From assembly GCA_020091685.1 (NCBI GenBank), contig CM034606.1, positions 22,026,695 to 22,090,694 of the forward strand: a stretch of 64,000 bases of DNA, in the 5' to 3' direction. A model generated the notes under the pieces. That model was given only the letters and a program-made list of their open reading frames with translations, was not told the DNA's origin and made no database searches. Both the position numbers and the translations under genes were made by a program. Below, in pieces: positions 13,415 to 24,605 of the stretch (position 1 is its first letter; every line of letters begins with the position of its first letter). The DNA is from Lutjanus erythropterus. Its lineage: Eukaryota > Chordata > Actinopteri > Lutjaniformes > Lutjanidae.

Positions 13415-14449
13415 TTTAAAGGACCAGTGTGTAAGATTTAGTGGCATCTAGCGGTCGTCTCAGCTTCTAATCAAGGTCTGCAAAACTTGTCAGCCAGTGT
13501 TTGGTTTGTTTGTTTGCTCTGGGCTACTGTAGAAACATGGTGGTGCAACATGTAGATACTCTGTAGATATAAATGACTCATTCTGAGTGAAATGAAAACA
13601 CAATGGTTCTTATTTTCAGGTGATAATACACTAATGAAAACATACTTAACATAAATATTACATTCCATCTCCATCCCGTTGCATACCCCTCAGCACTCAT
13701 ACAGACACACATGGTGTCCATGGTGGTTTGATGGCTAAAAGAAACACTTTCACCCAGGAGGGTAGGATTCGTGTCTCATGCAAAACCAAAACACCATTAA
13801 AAGTTTGAAGGTATATAACGTCACATGCGTCACGTGACTTTTGGATGACCAGGTGTCTCAGTTTATGTGGGACTGCTCAGGATTTTTATCTCATCAATAA
13901 CAACATCCCACATCTCATACATTCAAACCATGTCCCACATTTTGATTGGCTCTGGCTTTCAAAAGTCAAACCACTATAGGATAGACACTTTTCTAAAATT
14001 GGACTTTATTCAATGGTGTTGCTACCCGGTGCCTACCCTTCATCGGTCACCACAAAGTCACAAGTGATAAACTGTTGCAAGCTAAGGGACAGAATAAAAA
14101 TGTTTGTTTTGTTCTGTCTCTGCATTGGTAACATGTCCCACATTGTCCCACACAAACATAGTTTTGTCCTGCACTGGGTTTGTTAGGCACTGCTCACCTT
14201 ATGTGACTCACGTCTTGTGACTGTCATCTTGCAGCTTGCTTCACTGACGTCACGTGATGTACATACCTTAACCCAAAACATTATTTTTTTCTAAACCCAA
14301 GTAGGTCTGGTGTCTCAACCTACCCAAACTGCGACTGATTCATAGTGTGAACAACGTCAGTTGTCGATAGTCGTCAAGCTGGGATGAGAGTGTGTTTCCA
14401 TTTCTTCCATATTCCATATCCCTATAAATCTTACACGCTGGACCTTTAA
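13415..14449. mobile_element. MITE with TTTAAAGG-CCAGTGTGTAAGATTTA ends and a nested insert
   Basis: The left end TTTAAAGGACCAGTGTGTAA and the right end, read on the minus strand as TTAAAGGTCCAGCGTGTAA, form a 25-26 base imperfect inverted pair. The left body (GGCATCTAGCGG..., GGGCTACTGTAGAAACATGG, TTATTTTCAGGTGATAATAC, ATGAAAACATACTTA) matches a family I recall as very common in percomorph fishes at about 450 bases. Here the ends are about 1 kb apart: a foreign segment of roughly 720 bases (about 13675-14395) sits before the right end. That insert carries TGACGTCACGTG and TCACGTGAC words and CTAAACCCAAGTAGGT-type sequence. No transposase is encoded. Confidence 0.7.
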
Positions 14450-14624
14450 TGTTAGGTTAAGGTTAGTATAAAAGAGAGGTGGTGTTGTAAAATTATATTA
14501 TTAGAGGAGGTTTAAAATAACCACGCACTGGCAAGGTTAGGTTAACGTAAGGGTGATGGTTAGGGTAAATGTCCAGGAAATTAATGTATGTCAATGTAAT
14601 GTCCTCTGATTTGATGGAAACACA

Positions 14625-14669
<45 letters not shown>

Positions 14670-15026
14670 TTGTGCACAATTCTATTACCATTAGGATCAC
14701 AAAGTCTCTCCTCCCTCCCTCTTTGCCTTCACCCGTGTCCTTTGCATGTTCTCCCCATCCCCATCCTATTACTCCAGCTGGTAATATGTGTCCGTGTGTT
14801 TATGTGATGGCATCACACAAACACACACACACATACACACACTCCCTGCCACCATTTCCTTTCCTTTCCTAACCGGCGCCTTTGCTTCATTCATGCACAA
14901 ACACAGACACACACTCACACACACATCTGCACGGTGGAGCACCGGGCAAGGTACAGCAGCAGCAGGGACCAGAGCAGAGAGACAGAGAGAGAGAAACATT
15001 TAAGAGGACGGACTGAAACAGAGCGT
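14450..15026. other. Proximal upstream region with microsatellites
   Basis: No gene. It contains GGTTAGGGTAA-like low-complexity words (14450-14575), a TG tract (14629-14667), TG/CA stretches (14785-14840, 14900-14930) and CAGCAG near 14955. It leads into the presumed ank3 promoter region. Confidence 0.6.
14629..14667. repeat. (TG)n microsatellite
   Basis: An uninterrupted TG run of about 39 bases, 900 bases upstream of the ank3 start codon. Confidence 0.95.
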
Positions 15027-15042
15027 GGTTGCCATAGTAACC
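15027..15042. promoter_or_regulatory. RFX X-box near the ank3 first exon
   Basis: GGTTGCCATAGTAACC contains GTTGCC-AT-AGTAAC, a full match to the X-box consensus with a 2-base spacer and near-palindromic symmetry. It lies 524 bases upstream of the exon 1 ATG, a plausible promoter position. Binding by an RFX protein is inferred. Confidence 0.55.
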
Positions 15043-15565
15043 ATTACCCTCGCACCCTCCCTCCTTCCCTGCCTCCACCTCCATTCTCTCTCTCTCTCCT
15101 CCCTCCCTCCACCTCTGTGCTGGTGATGCTCGTGTCTCTTTTCTCTTTCCATCCGGTTTGTCCTCACCTCTCCTGGACGCGCTCCTCTCACACTGCCAGC
15201 GGATGACACACGAGGAGGAGGAGGAGGAAGAGGAGACAAGGAGAAGCTGCTGTCTCTTCTCTCCCATCTTCCCATCACTTTAAAAAAAAAAAAAGAGAGA
15301 CAGAGAGACATCAGACCAGAGCAACAACCAAAAGAAAGGACACACAGGATATACGTTCATACAAACATAAAAGAAACCCTACTCTTCTCCATTCTCCTTT
15401 TCAAGGAGGGCATTTTTCTTCCCTTTCCCCCCCTTTCCTTTTCTACCCCGATTTTTTCCTCTGAGATCCCGGTTTTGTCACTTATAGCCCCCTGAACTTC
15501 TCTGGGATTTCAGGTGAGGCACGCGTGTGTAGTGTGTGGTGCTTGTTCATTTTTTACTACCTATC
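15043..15565 (+). promoter_or_regulatory. Putative ank3 promoter and 5' leader
   Basis: A CT-rich block (15056-15125), CpG-containing sequence (15174-15215), a GAG/GA tract and an A13 run (15281-15294) precede the coding start. I see no ATG between 15207 and the start codon, about 360 bases, as expected of a leader. No TATA or CCAAT box stands out, so the transcription start cannot be placed. TTTCAG|GTGAGG at 15508-15519 could be a 3' acceptor for a leader exon, preceded by pyrimidine-rich DNA, or a 5' donor; transcript data would be needed to choose. Confidence 0.45.
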
Positions 15566-15688
15566 ATGGCTCACGCGGCCTCCCAATTGAAGAAGAATCG
15601 GGGGGAAGTGGATGTGAATGCAATAGAGGACGAGAAGGAGAAGCGGAGGAAGAGCAGGAGAGCAGCGTCCCGGGAACAAAAGAGAAAG
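15566..15688 (+). CDS. ank3 coding exon 1: ankyrin-G N-terminus
   Basis: Encodes 41 residues beginning MAHAASQLKKNR, the N-terminal signature I know for the ankyrin-G (ANK3) splice form with this first exon. An acidic middle (EVDVNAIEDEKEK) and a strongly basic tail (RRKSRRAASREQKRK) follow. The ATG has A at -3 and G at +4, a strong Kozak context, and an in-frame TAG lies upstream at 15530-15532. The donor AAAG|GTAACA is phase 0 and joins directly to exon 2. Ankyrin-G tethers membrane proteins (voltage-gated Na+ and KCNQ channels, L1-family adhesion molecules) to beta-spectrin at axon initial segments, nodes and lateral epithelial membranes. This exon precedes the repeat domain and varies between isoforms. 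ANK1 and ANK2 first exons differ, so ank3 is preferred; paralogue a or b is undetermined. Confidence 0.93.
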
Positions 15689-16236
15689 GTAACAGACGAG
15701 GGCTGGCTGGCTTGGCTGGCTGGTGGCTTCATCTGCTCCGCTCCGCTAGCATCATTGGAGCGTGACTCTGTGTGTGTGTGCATCTCTACATCTCTTGACT
15801 ACCTCTAGATCAACTGAGCTTGGAGGTCGCCTCGTCACACATTCACGTACATGTTTATATCTGCGCTTAAATCAAGACACACATGAGGAGACTTCTGTCC
15901 ATTTTATAGAGCATCTTTGACCTTGTATACTGAATGCGCGCGTGTGTGTGTGTGATTTCTTTATGTGGGAGTCTGTGTGTATATTGTTGGTATGCATGCA
16001 AGGTGTTAATGTGTCTTTTGTGCGTTGATGTCTCTAGTTGAGCTGCAGAGACACACAGAGCATTTTGTTTTCCTACCTCTGACTCTTTTAACGTTTCCTA
16101 AAATTGTGTGTCTTAAGTAAAACTACGTCATGTGGAGCTTCCTTAAATATTTGCACGTCCTTCTTTGTTTTATTGACAAGTGAAGTGGTCATTTGTTGTG
16201 ATCATCCTGTGCAGAATATGATTTGTTAGGTGCAGT
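15689..16236 (+). other. Start of ank3 intron 1
   Basis: Intron 1 spans 15689-58606 (about 42.9 kb) and is interrupted only by candidate features listed separately. This first part holds short TG stretches at 15768-15780 and 15940-15955 and no other signal that I recognise. Confidence 0.8.
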
Positions 16237-16430
16237 TTAAAGGTGGAATCAGTAGGATATGTCTGAGCTGTTCATAAACGCACCAGAAAGATATTTGATG
16301 GTTGAGTCTTATTCTCAGGGCGTCAAATACCAGTGTTTTTGGTTGATGTGGCCTAAGCACAGCAAAATAATGAGGAAATTCAGGCAGAGGGCAGGGTCTC
16401 TGCAAATATAGACACCACCACACACCTCTA
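16237..16430 (-). repeat. Dispersed repeat, partner of 60400-60530
   Basis: Read on the minus strand, the words CACTGGTATTTGACGCCCTG, GACTCAACCATCAAATATC and TTTCTGG align with 60450-60505 (CTGGTATTTGATGACCTG, GACCCAACAATCAGCTATC, TTTCTCC). A third, weaker copy on the same strand lies at 31985-32070 (GTGATTGTTGAGTCTCATTT). The short frames TLVFDALRIRLNHQISF and VLVFDDLDARPNNQLSF arise from this shared repeat and are not evidence of a gene. Confidence 0.6.
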
Positions 16431-16671
16431 ATGGGTCATTTTTAGGAAAATGTTGCCGATTATGTCTTAAACCTTGTTGTGTTTTTTTTTTTTAACTAAA
16501 TCAGATGAATGGGAGATGCAAAAAGTATGAGGTCATGTATGCATGTATACAAAAAAGAACACATGTTATCGAATGGAACAAACACAAGACAAGATGCAAA
16601 AAAACTGACACTCCGCTCACTTGATCATGGGTTTGGATGAGTGCTTTAGTGGGCTTTTGTGGCTTCTTGCT

Positions 16672-16697
16672 TTGTGTGTGTGTGTGTGTGTGTGTGC

Positions 16698-16728
<31 letters not shown>

Positions 16729-16741
16729 TGTGTGTGTGTGC
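16672..16741. repeat. TG microsatellite interrupted by GCATG
   Basis: A TG run of about 70 bases broken at two places by GCATG, giving three pure blocks of unequal length. Interruptions usually make such tracts less mutable than the pure run at 2318. Confidence 0.93.
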
Positions 16742-16924
16742 TTGGATGCACAGACAGCCATGTATAATGCATACACGACTGATTTATTGATGACAAAGCT
16801 TTTCATATGATGGAGGAGGAACTGAAATGCACGTGGGTCGCCTCCATCCTCTTCCTCCTCTCTTACATGTCATCTCTTTACTTTGTTTGGACAGAGCGGT
16901 GGCAGAAGCAGTTAATCTCGAAAT

Positions 16925-17275
16925 CAAATGTACATGTTTGTCCTCTGGACTGTAGTGCTGTTTATCCATCTAGATTGTTTTGGTGTGAGTTGCTGAGTGT
17001 TGGAGGTATCGGCTGTAGAGGTCTCTACCTTCTCGCAAATATAATGGAACTAGATGGCACTCTGCTTTTGATGCTCAAAGTGCCAAAAAAAAAAAAAACT
17101 CAATAGCAAAGTCTCTTTCCAGAAGTCATGACCTGGTTACTCAAGAAAATCCACCGATCTTATGAGGAATTCCATGTAGGATCCATTATATTCTATCTCA
17201 GGGGAAAATAGTGTGTTCACAACAAGGATTCTTGAGCAAGTAGGTCATGATATTTGGGGGGAAAAAAACATTACA
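16925..17275 (+). mobile_element. Dispersed element, family with copy at 50037-50300
   Basis: Shares TTTTGGTGTGAGTTG, ATATAATGGAACTAGATGGC, GATGCTCAAAGTG, GTCTCTTTCCAGAA and TCATGACCTGGTTACT with 50100-50290. The copy at 50037 keeps the left end CAGTTCACCCTAAAATCCAAA, which this copy lacks. A 26-base foldback, GTCATGACCT...TCAAGAAAATCC (17125-17152) against GGATTCTTGAGC...GGTCATGAT (17226-17251), sits near the right side. No coding capacity. Confidence 0.65.
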
Positions 17276-20200
17276 GATAAGAGAAAAAAGCATTTTTGAT
17301 TTGGAGGTGAACTGCCTTTAATACGATTACAGCTACTTACACTGATGGCAACAAAAACAAAAGTTTACTTCTGTCCACAGTTTGGTAATAAGACAACTTC
17401 CTCCCTGTCTGGACTCTTCTTGTGTTCAGAGAAAGCATTAATTGCATTCTGCGTATTGAATGTGAAGCGATTTGACCGTGAGAGATCTATTCAATAACAG
17501 TGACATTTACTGCACTTTGTGCCCATGGGTGCCCGGTTTTGAATTATGCTGCTGGCAACGTTATTTGACCTCAGCATAGACAAGAAGCGAGCTATCGCGA
17601 CCTAATCTTTTCTCAACCAAAAAAGGAAGATTTATAAGGTCAAGTGAATTTATAGATCTACCTCTCTGTACAGTCAAGTAAGTTTTAGATCTGTGTACTC
17701 ACCTATAAGTGCAGATTACTTTCTTCTTTTCCTTATGCATGTGTGAGAATTACATGTCTGAGACGCCGATCTCTATAGGAGGTTTTATAGTCCTGATGAA
17801 GGGTCATGTTTCATAGAAGAGAACAGGAGACACAGATGATGAGGAGATGAGAGGAGAAGAGAGAGGAGGAGAGGGTTGTATTGATTGGATTGTGCACAGC
17901 ACCATCCATGAGGATAATAAACTTTCTCTTCTCACCCTGGCCTGCCCCGCGTCCTTCCCTCTGTCCTCACTCTCATCTCTCCCTCATTCCCCTCTCTGTC
18001 TCTTTTTGTCCCTTTTGTTTCCCTGTGTCTTTGTCTCTTCTCTTTTGGCTTGTCTCCCCGTCTCTGGGTCCACGCACGTATCTCTCTCTTTGACTTTTTT
18101 ATTATTTATTAGGGCTGTTGTTTGGCTCATGCTGCTACCTCTGAATAATACACTGTCCCAAAACAAAAGTCAAACCCTAAAGTTAATTTGTTTGTCAGCC
18201 GGTGTTTGCTTGAGGGATGTGAACCTAAGGCCATCGCTTGTCGCTGTCCCTCCAACACACACATTCACACAGACGCACAGTTGTTGTATTGCTAACACAC
18301 CTCTTTTGCTGCGGTTATATTCCTTGGCTGCCCTTGCTCATGCGCTGTTTACCTCTGTTGGTGGCCTTCCAACTCTCACTGTGTCCCACAATACATGAGA
18401 CTGACTGAGAGCTGTCAGAGTCATAGAGATGCATGATGTAAGGGTGACATGCAGAAAAACTACATATGAAATAAGAGGTTATTGGGCAACAAAAACATCC
18501 CACATCATGTTAAAGTTACATTGTCAGTTTCCCTCCATTATTCAAGTCTTTATTTCTGCCTTGTTGCTGAACGGATTTGGTCGTCTCAGTGCAAATTGTG
18601 CAACAAACTGCTTTGAGTCACTGCTTTCACAGCTCTACAAACACTATATTTAGATGGTAGAGCAGGTACAAAACTGTTTGTAGAGAGCACTTGTAAATGC
18701 AGAGTGGTGTGTCCTCCCATATGTATGTGCATTAGTCACCAAGCAGGTGCATAACTGTATATGTCATGAACTGCTGCAAAATATTCTGAAAATACAGGCC
18801 TGTTTTCCCGCTGTTTACAAACAATATTTACAACTTTTCATCAGAAAGGTTCATTAATTAAAGCTATCAATGTTTGGGTAATAGTAATGTTAATTTAATG
18901 TTTGATGTTTATAATGTTGTTTAGTGTTCAGTCAATCTGTCGGTCAGTCAGTTTGTGCATGATGTATTGGTGGGGTGATGACTTTGTTTCTATTTGGATC
19001 ACAGATTGTAAGGTCACCAGAAAATAGTGTTTATAGTGCAATTTCCCATCTTGTTTGCATTGCAATTTGAATATAACATCATATGCAGTCCATTGAAACA
19101 CACAGTGTTGTTTAGTTCAATGTGTCAGTCTAGTCTGTCTGACTCATTGTTCAAGTTAGAATCGATTGGCCCAGACCATGGCTCTGAAATATCAGTGGCC
19201 TAATGGGGCTTCTCCATTGGCAGTTTTGCCCATGCTGCTCTGATTTGCATTTCCATTACCACATCCTGGGAATCACACCCAAGATGGACCTTTCAAGTGG
19301 AGCCAAAGTGCACTTGAACCACCTCTAAGCCGGTTGCGGTGACATCTTGTCCCCATTCCAACCCCCGTTCTCCCCTTCAAACGAGGGTGTGTTGAGAGAT
19401 TCAGCTCATGTGTGCAGGAGAGCAGAGAGAAAGATGTTTTTTAAAAGTCTCTGTGTGATCAGCAATACTTTTATAGATTCTAAATGTATCTCTGTGGTTT
19501 GAAGTTTAGTTTCTCTCCTGCGTCTGTGTTTGTACTTTCAGGCATCTGCTTTATTTTACTTACTTCTTCTTTACTGCTTCATGTTGTTTTCAGCTGTGTA
19601 GGAGTTTTACCATTATAAAAGCTTTTAAGTAACAAAATAATAGGGAACTTCTATTCTGAGGAATTAATAGATAATGAAGAGTTTATTCACCATTGTACAG
19701 CTTTTCGAGTCAAGCTAAGCTCGTCTTCAGTTAAAAGACACACCTTCAAGCAGGTGGTCGTTTTGTAATTGAGATGCAAATCCCTGCCGGGCTGATGTGC
19801 TGAGTCAAACCGAGTCAAGCCAAGCCAGCACGTGTGTATCGAAAAGGTGGATAACTCTGCTGTGTGTAGATAAATCTATGGCGCTGTCCGTGGTGCTGAA
19901 GAAGCAGATGGATTTGTAATTGCGACTCTTTTCTCTGTGCACCGCCCTTCTGTCAGTTTCATCTCCCATCTATAATATTCTCTAAACTTTACAAAACTAA
20001 AAGAGTCATTCATGAGTCAGTTTGCCAGTCGTAGGTGAATGAAACAAACCATCTTGTTAAAAATGAACAAATCACGTAGAAAATGACTATCCAAATGCAA
20101 AAAGAGATCAACAAAGTGCATGTGAGGGATATGAGGAGTAGATTAATGTGACGCCTGCTGCTTTGATCAGATGTCAGTTCAGTGTAGGTCTAATGGAGGG

Positions 20201-21547
20201 TGTCTGGGGAGGGATTCCTGCTACAAATACCTAACAACTTGGTGTAGTGTGTATCGTCAGGAAAGCAGCACAGAGGGAGATAAAGTTCCTTCCTACCATT
20301 AGCACCCTGGGAATAGTGGGATGTTAACCTGCGAGTCTGAGAACAGGGAAGAGAGAAGCGAGCACAGCTGAGAGACAGTCAGTGAAAACTCAGTAGCCGC
20401 AGTGGTCAGCTGAACGGGAAACCCCCATTACACTGTTACATAAATTCTCCAAGCTGCTTTACGTCTAATGACATTATCTAGAGCCAGGAGCCCCCAATGG
20501 ATTCCCTGACAGAGAGAGAGCTAAGCAAAGCACAGGTTTCCTTCTGCCAAGTCCCAGTTTAACACATCACTCTGGTAGACAGATTGTACGTTGCTACAGT
20601 ACCTGTTGTTTCTCTCACAGGGCTTATACAGGCCATGTGCAGCTTTTTTTTCCCCAGGCTTATTCTACAGTCTAATCTAATGGTGTTTCGTCTTCCAGGA
20701 AAATTCTCCACCCATTTCCCAGCTCTCTGCACCTGTTTCTTGACTGTGTTGCTAAAAGTCTAAAGCAAAACTTATAATGAGGAAAGCGAAATTTGATCCA
20801 CTTCATTAAAAATTCCAAAGATCACTGGCACGTCCTGCTCGTCAGTGGTGAATGTCATCATCGTTTATCTCCATCATCACTGTTCATTAGAGGCCTGAAT
20901 CCGGATCACAGTAGTGAATCTAAAGCGAGACTTTGAAATGACTGCTGGAAGGCGAATGGCAGTGTTGAAATTGGATTTCAGCCCCGTGCTGCCTTCAGAG
21001 CAAGCCCATAGCAACAGAGTCTGCCCGGCCCTAAGAGGAAAAGTGAACCGTGGGGAAAAGAGTCATCAGGCTGGAGGCAGGCAGGAAGGGAGAAAACATA
21101 ATATCAGTGCATGTATTAATAGATTCCTCTCCTTTTCTTTCTGTCTCATTTCTCTCCATTCAGTTTCTGGTTTGGTTGAAACAAAGCCGGCACGAGTGTT
21201 GCTCCCCCCCCAAAACTACTCCTCCTTCACCTCCTCCCCCTCCCCACCAGCCCATAAAAGATGGAGGTTAATGAATTCGGCGCTCATGCATGCCTCAGCT
21301 AATTGCATTGGCATTGGGAACTCCTCCCAGTATTACAAAATGTTTTCACCATCAAGATGGCCACCGGCTGGACGGCTGACGAGCGCGACTTTGAGGAAGC
21401 TGCCAAGCTTCTGTTCATGGAAATAATGACAATTGATGTAGCGTATATTGCAATTTTATTTACTCAGCGGGAATATGATGTACACGATTTACTTCGATTA
21501 GGTTAATCACCCAAGAGGCTGTTGACCAGTTTGTAGTAAGACTTTTC

Positions 21548-21548
<1 letters not shown>
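17276..21548. other. Intron 1 segment without recognised elements
   Basis: No exon, RNA gene or clear transposon was recognised. 17820-18075 is purine-rich, then CT-rich, low-complexity sequence. 20880-21510 is unusually complex and non-repetitive, with several homeodomain/POU-like words (GCTAATTGCATT, ATGCAT) and a GC-rich patch at 21350-21410. It is a candidate conserved noncoding element, but this is unproven. Confidence 0.5.

Positions 21549-21599
<51 letters not shown>
21549..21599. repeat. (TG)n microsatellite
   Basis: A pure TG tract of about 51 bases in intron 1. Confidence 0.96.
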
Positions 21600-21600
<1 letters not shown>

Positions 21601-21912
21601 AGTGAACCACAGGCAGTTGTCATCAGTCTTCAGCTTTTATTGGTTGATGTTCAGTTATCAGCATGTACTGAACTTCAATCTATGAAGACCATACACAGGC
21701 ATGACACACTCATAAGGAAAGGAACATGCAAAGAGAGATTTAAAAAACACTAAGTACTTCCTACTGAGACTTTAACTGAAGGTCCTGTTAGTCAAAGTAA
21801 GGCTTGTTTTATGATCCTGCCCAGCAGGGGATCACAGTACTCTACTATTGCAGAGTATAGTGTATCGTTTGTAGAGTATCATATGACATATGGCTTGAAT
21901 ATAAGACAGCCC

Positions 21913-22412
21913 TTAAAGGGAAAATTTGGCACTTTTCATGTAGATGTCCAGCCTGCATTGATGGTAAATTTAGTCAATTGAAGAATTAAATTCTGTAAAA
22001 TTTACATTAAGCTGAAGAACTCTTGCGGTGATTGGCTGTGAGTAAAAACAGCCTTTTCTTTCTCAGTCTGGGTACTAAAAGGATCAAATGCAGGTATCAT
22101 TTGTTTTGAGAAGTTTCAGTACTACTCGGTACTAGGGAACTGGGTCATACCTTGAAGTTAAAATTACCGATACGCATCCCTACCGTCTACTCAGAGGTGT
22201 AGAATGGAAATCTAAACTGAAATAGCCTACAGTTCTCCTGTAACACCAACCACATCACTGTGACATCACATACAAGAAGTACAACAGACTTTGGAGCAGG
22301 AGAGCTCTCAGCCAATATAGCAGCACTGAAGAATTTATTGCTTCCATTGACTACATTTACCATGAACACTGACTGGACATCCACATGAAAAGTGCAGAAT
22401 TTTTCCTCTAAA
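21913..22412. mobile_element. Foldback element with about 75-base inverted repeats
   Basis: The left arm (21913-21990: GCACTTTTCATGTAGATGTC, ATGGTAAATTTAGTCAATTG) is the imperfect reverse complement of the right arm (about 22328-22412: CATTGACTACATTTACCAT, GGACATCCACATGAAAAGTG). The ends are TTAAAGGGAAAATT and, inverted, TTTAGAGGAAAAATT. The interior contains GGTACTAAAAGG / CGGTACTAGGG words typical of a second fish repeat, suggesting a composite. There is no open frame of note. A long-armed, non-autonomous DNA element of about 500 bases is the best call. Confidence 0.75.
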
Positions 22413-24384
22413 AGGCTATAAAAGACACACTAAAAACAGACTTGAACATGCGTGCTGGCCTATCAGAATTACATGATATGCTCACATAGTCAGATGTCCA
22501 TATAAACACTGTAACAGGTTGTGCTTGATGTGATTATTTCTCCTGTTCCTAATGTGCTTTTAGTGGAAGTGGTGGGGGACCAAAACAATCCTTGTTTTGT
22601 GCATAAATATATCTGAAGTAACAGAAACATGATGTGTCAGCAGTCTAAATTCGTCAAATCAAGTTATCTTTCAAAGCTATGTCAATTTTAGCACAAAATC
22701 TTTTTGTTACTATCCCTCCCCTACAGAAACGCTGTCAGTGTGAAAACACAAAGAAGGAATTCTATCCTAAATGGACTGTAACTTTGGAAGATCTTTATCT
22801 CCACTGTCTTGATTTGACTCACTCAGACGGCTTAAACCTCATAAACGCTTCAGATAAGTTTTCGAATACGTATTTGCAGAAAACAAGGACTGTGGATTTT
22901 GGCCACTAGACTAACATGGCCTTTGGTTTCAGTAGAAAGGATCTATCTGTTTAAATCTCTCTCTCTGTGTCCCTTTCAGTGTATGAGTGTGTCCAAGTTA
23001 CTATATGCGTTAGTGTGTGTGTGTTTACCTCCTTCAGAACGTTTGACGAGTGGTGAGTGGTCCAATGAACCTATTTTGACTGATGAGGTTCACAGCTATT
23101 TTTTGGGTTCTTGCCAAAGCAACCATGATTTAGATTTTAAAGGATTACGTCTTAAAGGCTAGGAGCAACCCGTGGTCTCAACCCCCACTTTTTCAAATAA
23201 AATTTTTCACGACAATAGATAATGTTATGATTTATACTCAAACCCACAATGTCACCAGCACCAGCCTGGTCCACTGATCCAACCTAATGTTGATAATGTA
23301 TGTTGGCTTTATTATATTATCCATTCACATATACATTACTATGATAATAGTAAATCAGTCCATTTTAATGCTCTTTCACTCTTGTATGAAACCTGGCCTG
23401 AAACGTGCAGCAGGATCCTCCAATGGGCGACACAGCGTCCTCACTCTACTGTACGCCGCTGCTGCTATTGTTCTACATTAGCTTCAGTCTCTAAGGGGAA
23501 ATGAGAGCGTGTAATAAGGATTGTTCTAATTATTGATCCACCACTTCAAGGGTCCTCACTGAGAGTTACTGCTGGGGGGATGGTGTGTGTGTGTTTGTGT
23601 GTGTGGTGATGGGATTTCTTAGGGAGCCTTCGTAACCGGAAACCTGTGTTTGTGGGGATTTGTTTGTCCTGCCACTGGGGAAAAAAAAATCCATGTTGTC
23701 TAGTTGTGGTTCCCAGTCTGGTTTATCTTTTTTTTTTTTTTACCTTTTTTGTGCATCAGGTGATTTCAATTTTATTACACTCTACATTTTTACATCCTTT
23801 TTCCAGTCACATGGGCGCTGGCTAATGAGTGTGTGCACTGAAGAGACAGACAGAGGAATCCGGTGAAAAGAAGAGATTGAGGTGGAATGAGAGAGGAAGA
23901 GATAAGGACTAATAGATGGAGAGAGAGTGTGTGAAGGAAAATAGAGAGTGAGAGATAAGAAAAAAGAAACGGAGAGAATTAGAGAGGCAGGGAAAAGAGA
24001 GAGAGCATGATTGTAAGCCTAAAGGTCATTTGAAGGTGAGTGGCGTCTTTCTTGCCGCTCTTCAAATCCACGTGCAGCCTCCCTCCTCTTCATCCCTCTC
24101 CCTCTTTCTGATGTGGTGCCCTGCGTGGAATTACTAGATGTGATTTCACATAATAACATATAAAATTCAGATTTCATACAGCCTATGTTCCACGCTCATT
24201 GGTGGCTCTATTTAAATGGAGGAATACCATACATGAAGGGTGTTTCACTTCCTCATATCTACAAAATATGCAGCTAAAAAGTGTTAACCCTCATTCTATC
24301 TGAAATTCTCCAAATATAGATCAGTCAACCATTTTGAGGTTTGAACAAATTAGCGTCAAGTCCAAATATAAACCGTTCTCTTAT
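22413..24384. other. Intron 1 segment without recognised elements
   Basis: Nothing gene-like. A T-rich run with short TG tracts (23585-23610, 23728-23742) and a purine-rich GAGAGA block (about 23850-24010) are the only compositional features. Confidence 0.55.
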
Positions 24385-24605
24385 TTCAGCTTCTTAGTTT
24401 TGAGAATTTGCTGCTTTTCTTAATTTTATGTGACAGTAAAGTCAATATTTTAGGTTTAGGTGTCAGACAAACAAAATAAGCAATATGAAGCATTGGAAAT
24501 TAAATGAGCAATGGAAATGGGTGTATTCTGTGACATTTTATGGATGGACCAAGTCATTAATTGAGGAAATAATCACCAGATTAATCAGTAATGAAAGTGA
24601 CGAAG
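24385..24605 (+). repeat. Copy of the widespread GATTAATC-containing fish repeat
   Basis: TTTCAGCTTCTTAGTTTTGAGAATTTGCTGCTTTTCTT (in blocks), CAGACAAACAAAATAAGCAAT, GACATTTTATGGATGGACCAA and AATAATCACCAGATTAATCA occur in the same order as in the copies at 30540-31300, 32165-32330 and 45340-45512, each preserving a different part. This is a mid-length dispersed repeat known to me from many teleost genomes. The orientation is the same (+) in all four. Confidence 0.65.

Noticed and set aside
15536..15565. Upstream GTG start extending exon 1 by ten residues
   Set aside because: The ATG at 15566 has a strong Kozak context and gives the known ankyrin-G N-terminus; an in-frame TAG lies just before the GTG.
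16226..16423. Shared peptide-like frames (LVFDALRIRLNHQISF and LVFDDLDARPNNQLSF) as a gene family
   Set aside because: The similarity comes from a dispersed noncoding repeat present in opposite orientations; neither frame extends or has a start or splice context.
17847..18398. 183-codon plus-strand open frame
   Set aside because: Leu/Ser/Pro-rich translation of a polypyrimidine tract; no motif.
20914..21426. 170-codon plus-strand frame and overlapping MATGWTADERDFEEAAK frame
   Set aside because: Looks peptide-like locally but has no known motif and no usable splice donor in phase with exon 2; better explained as complex noncoding DNA.
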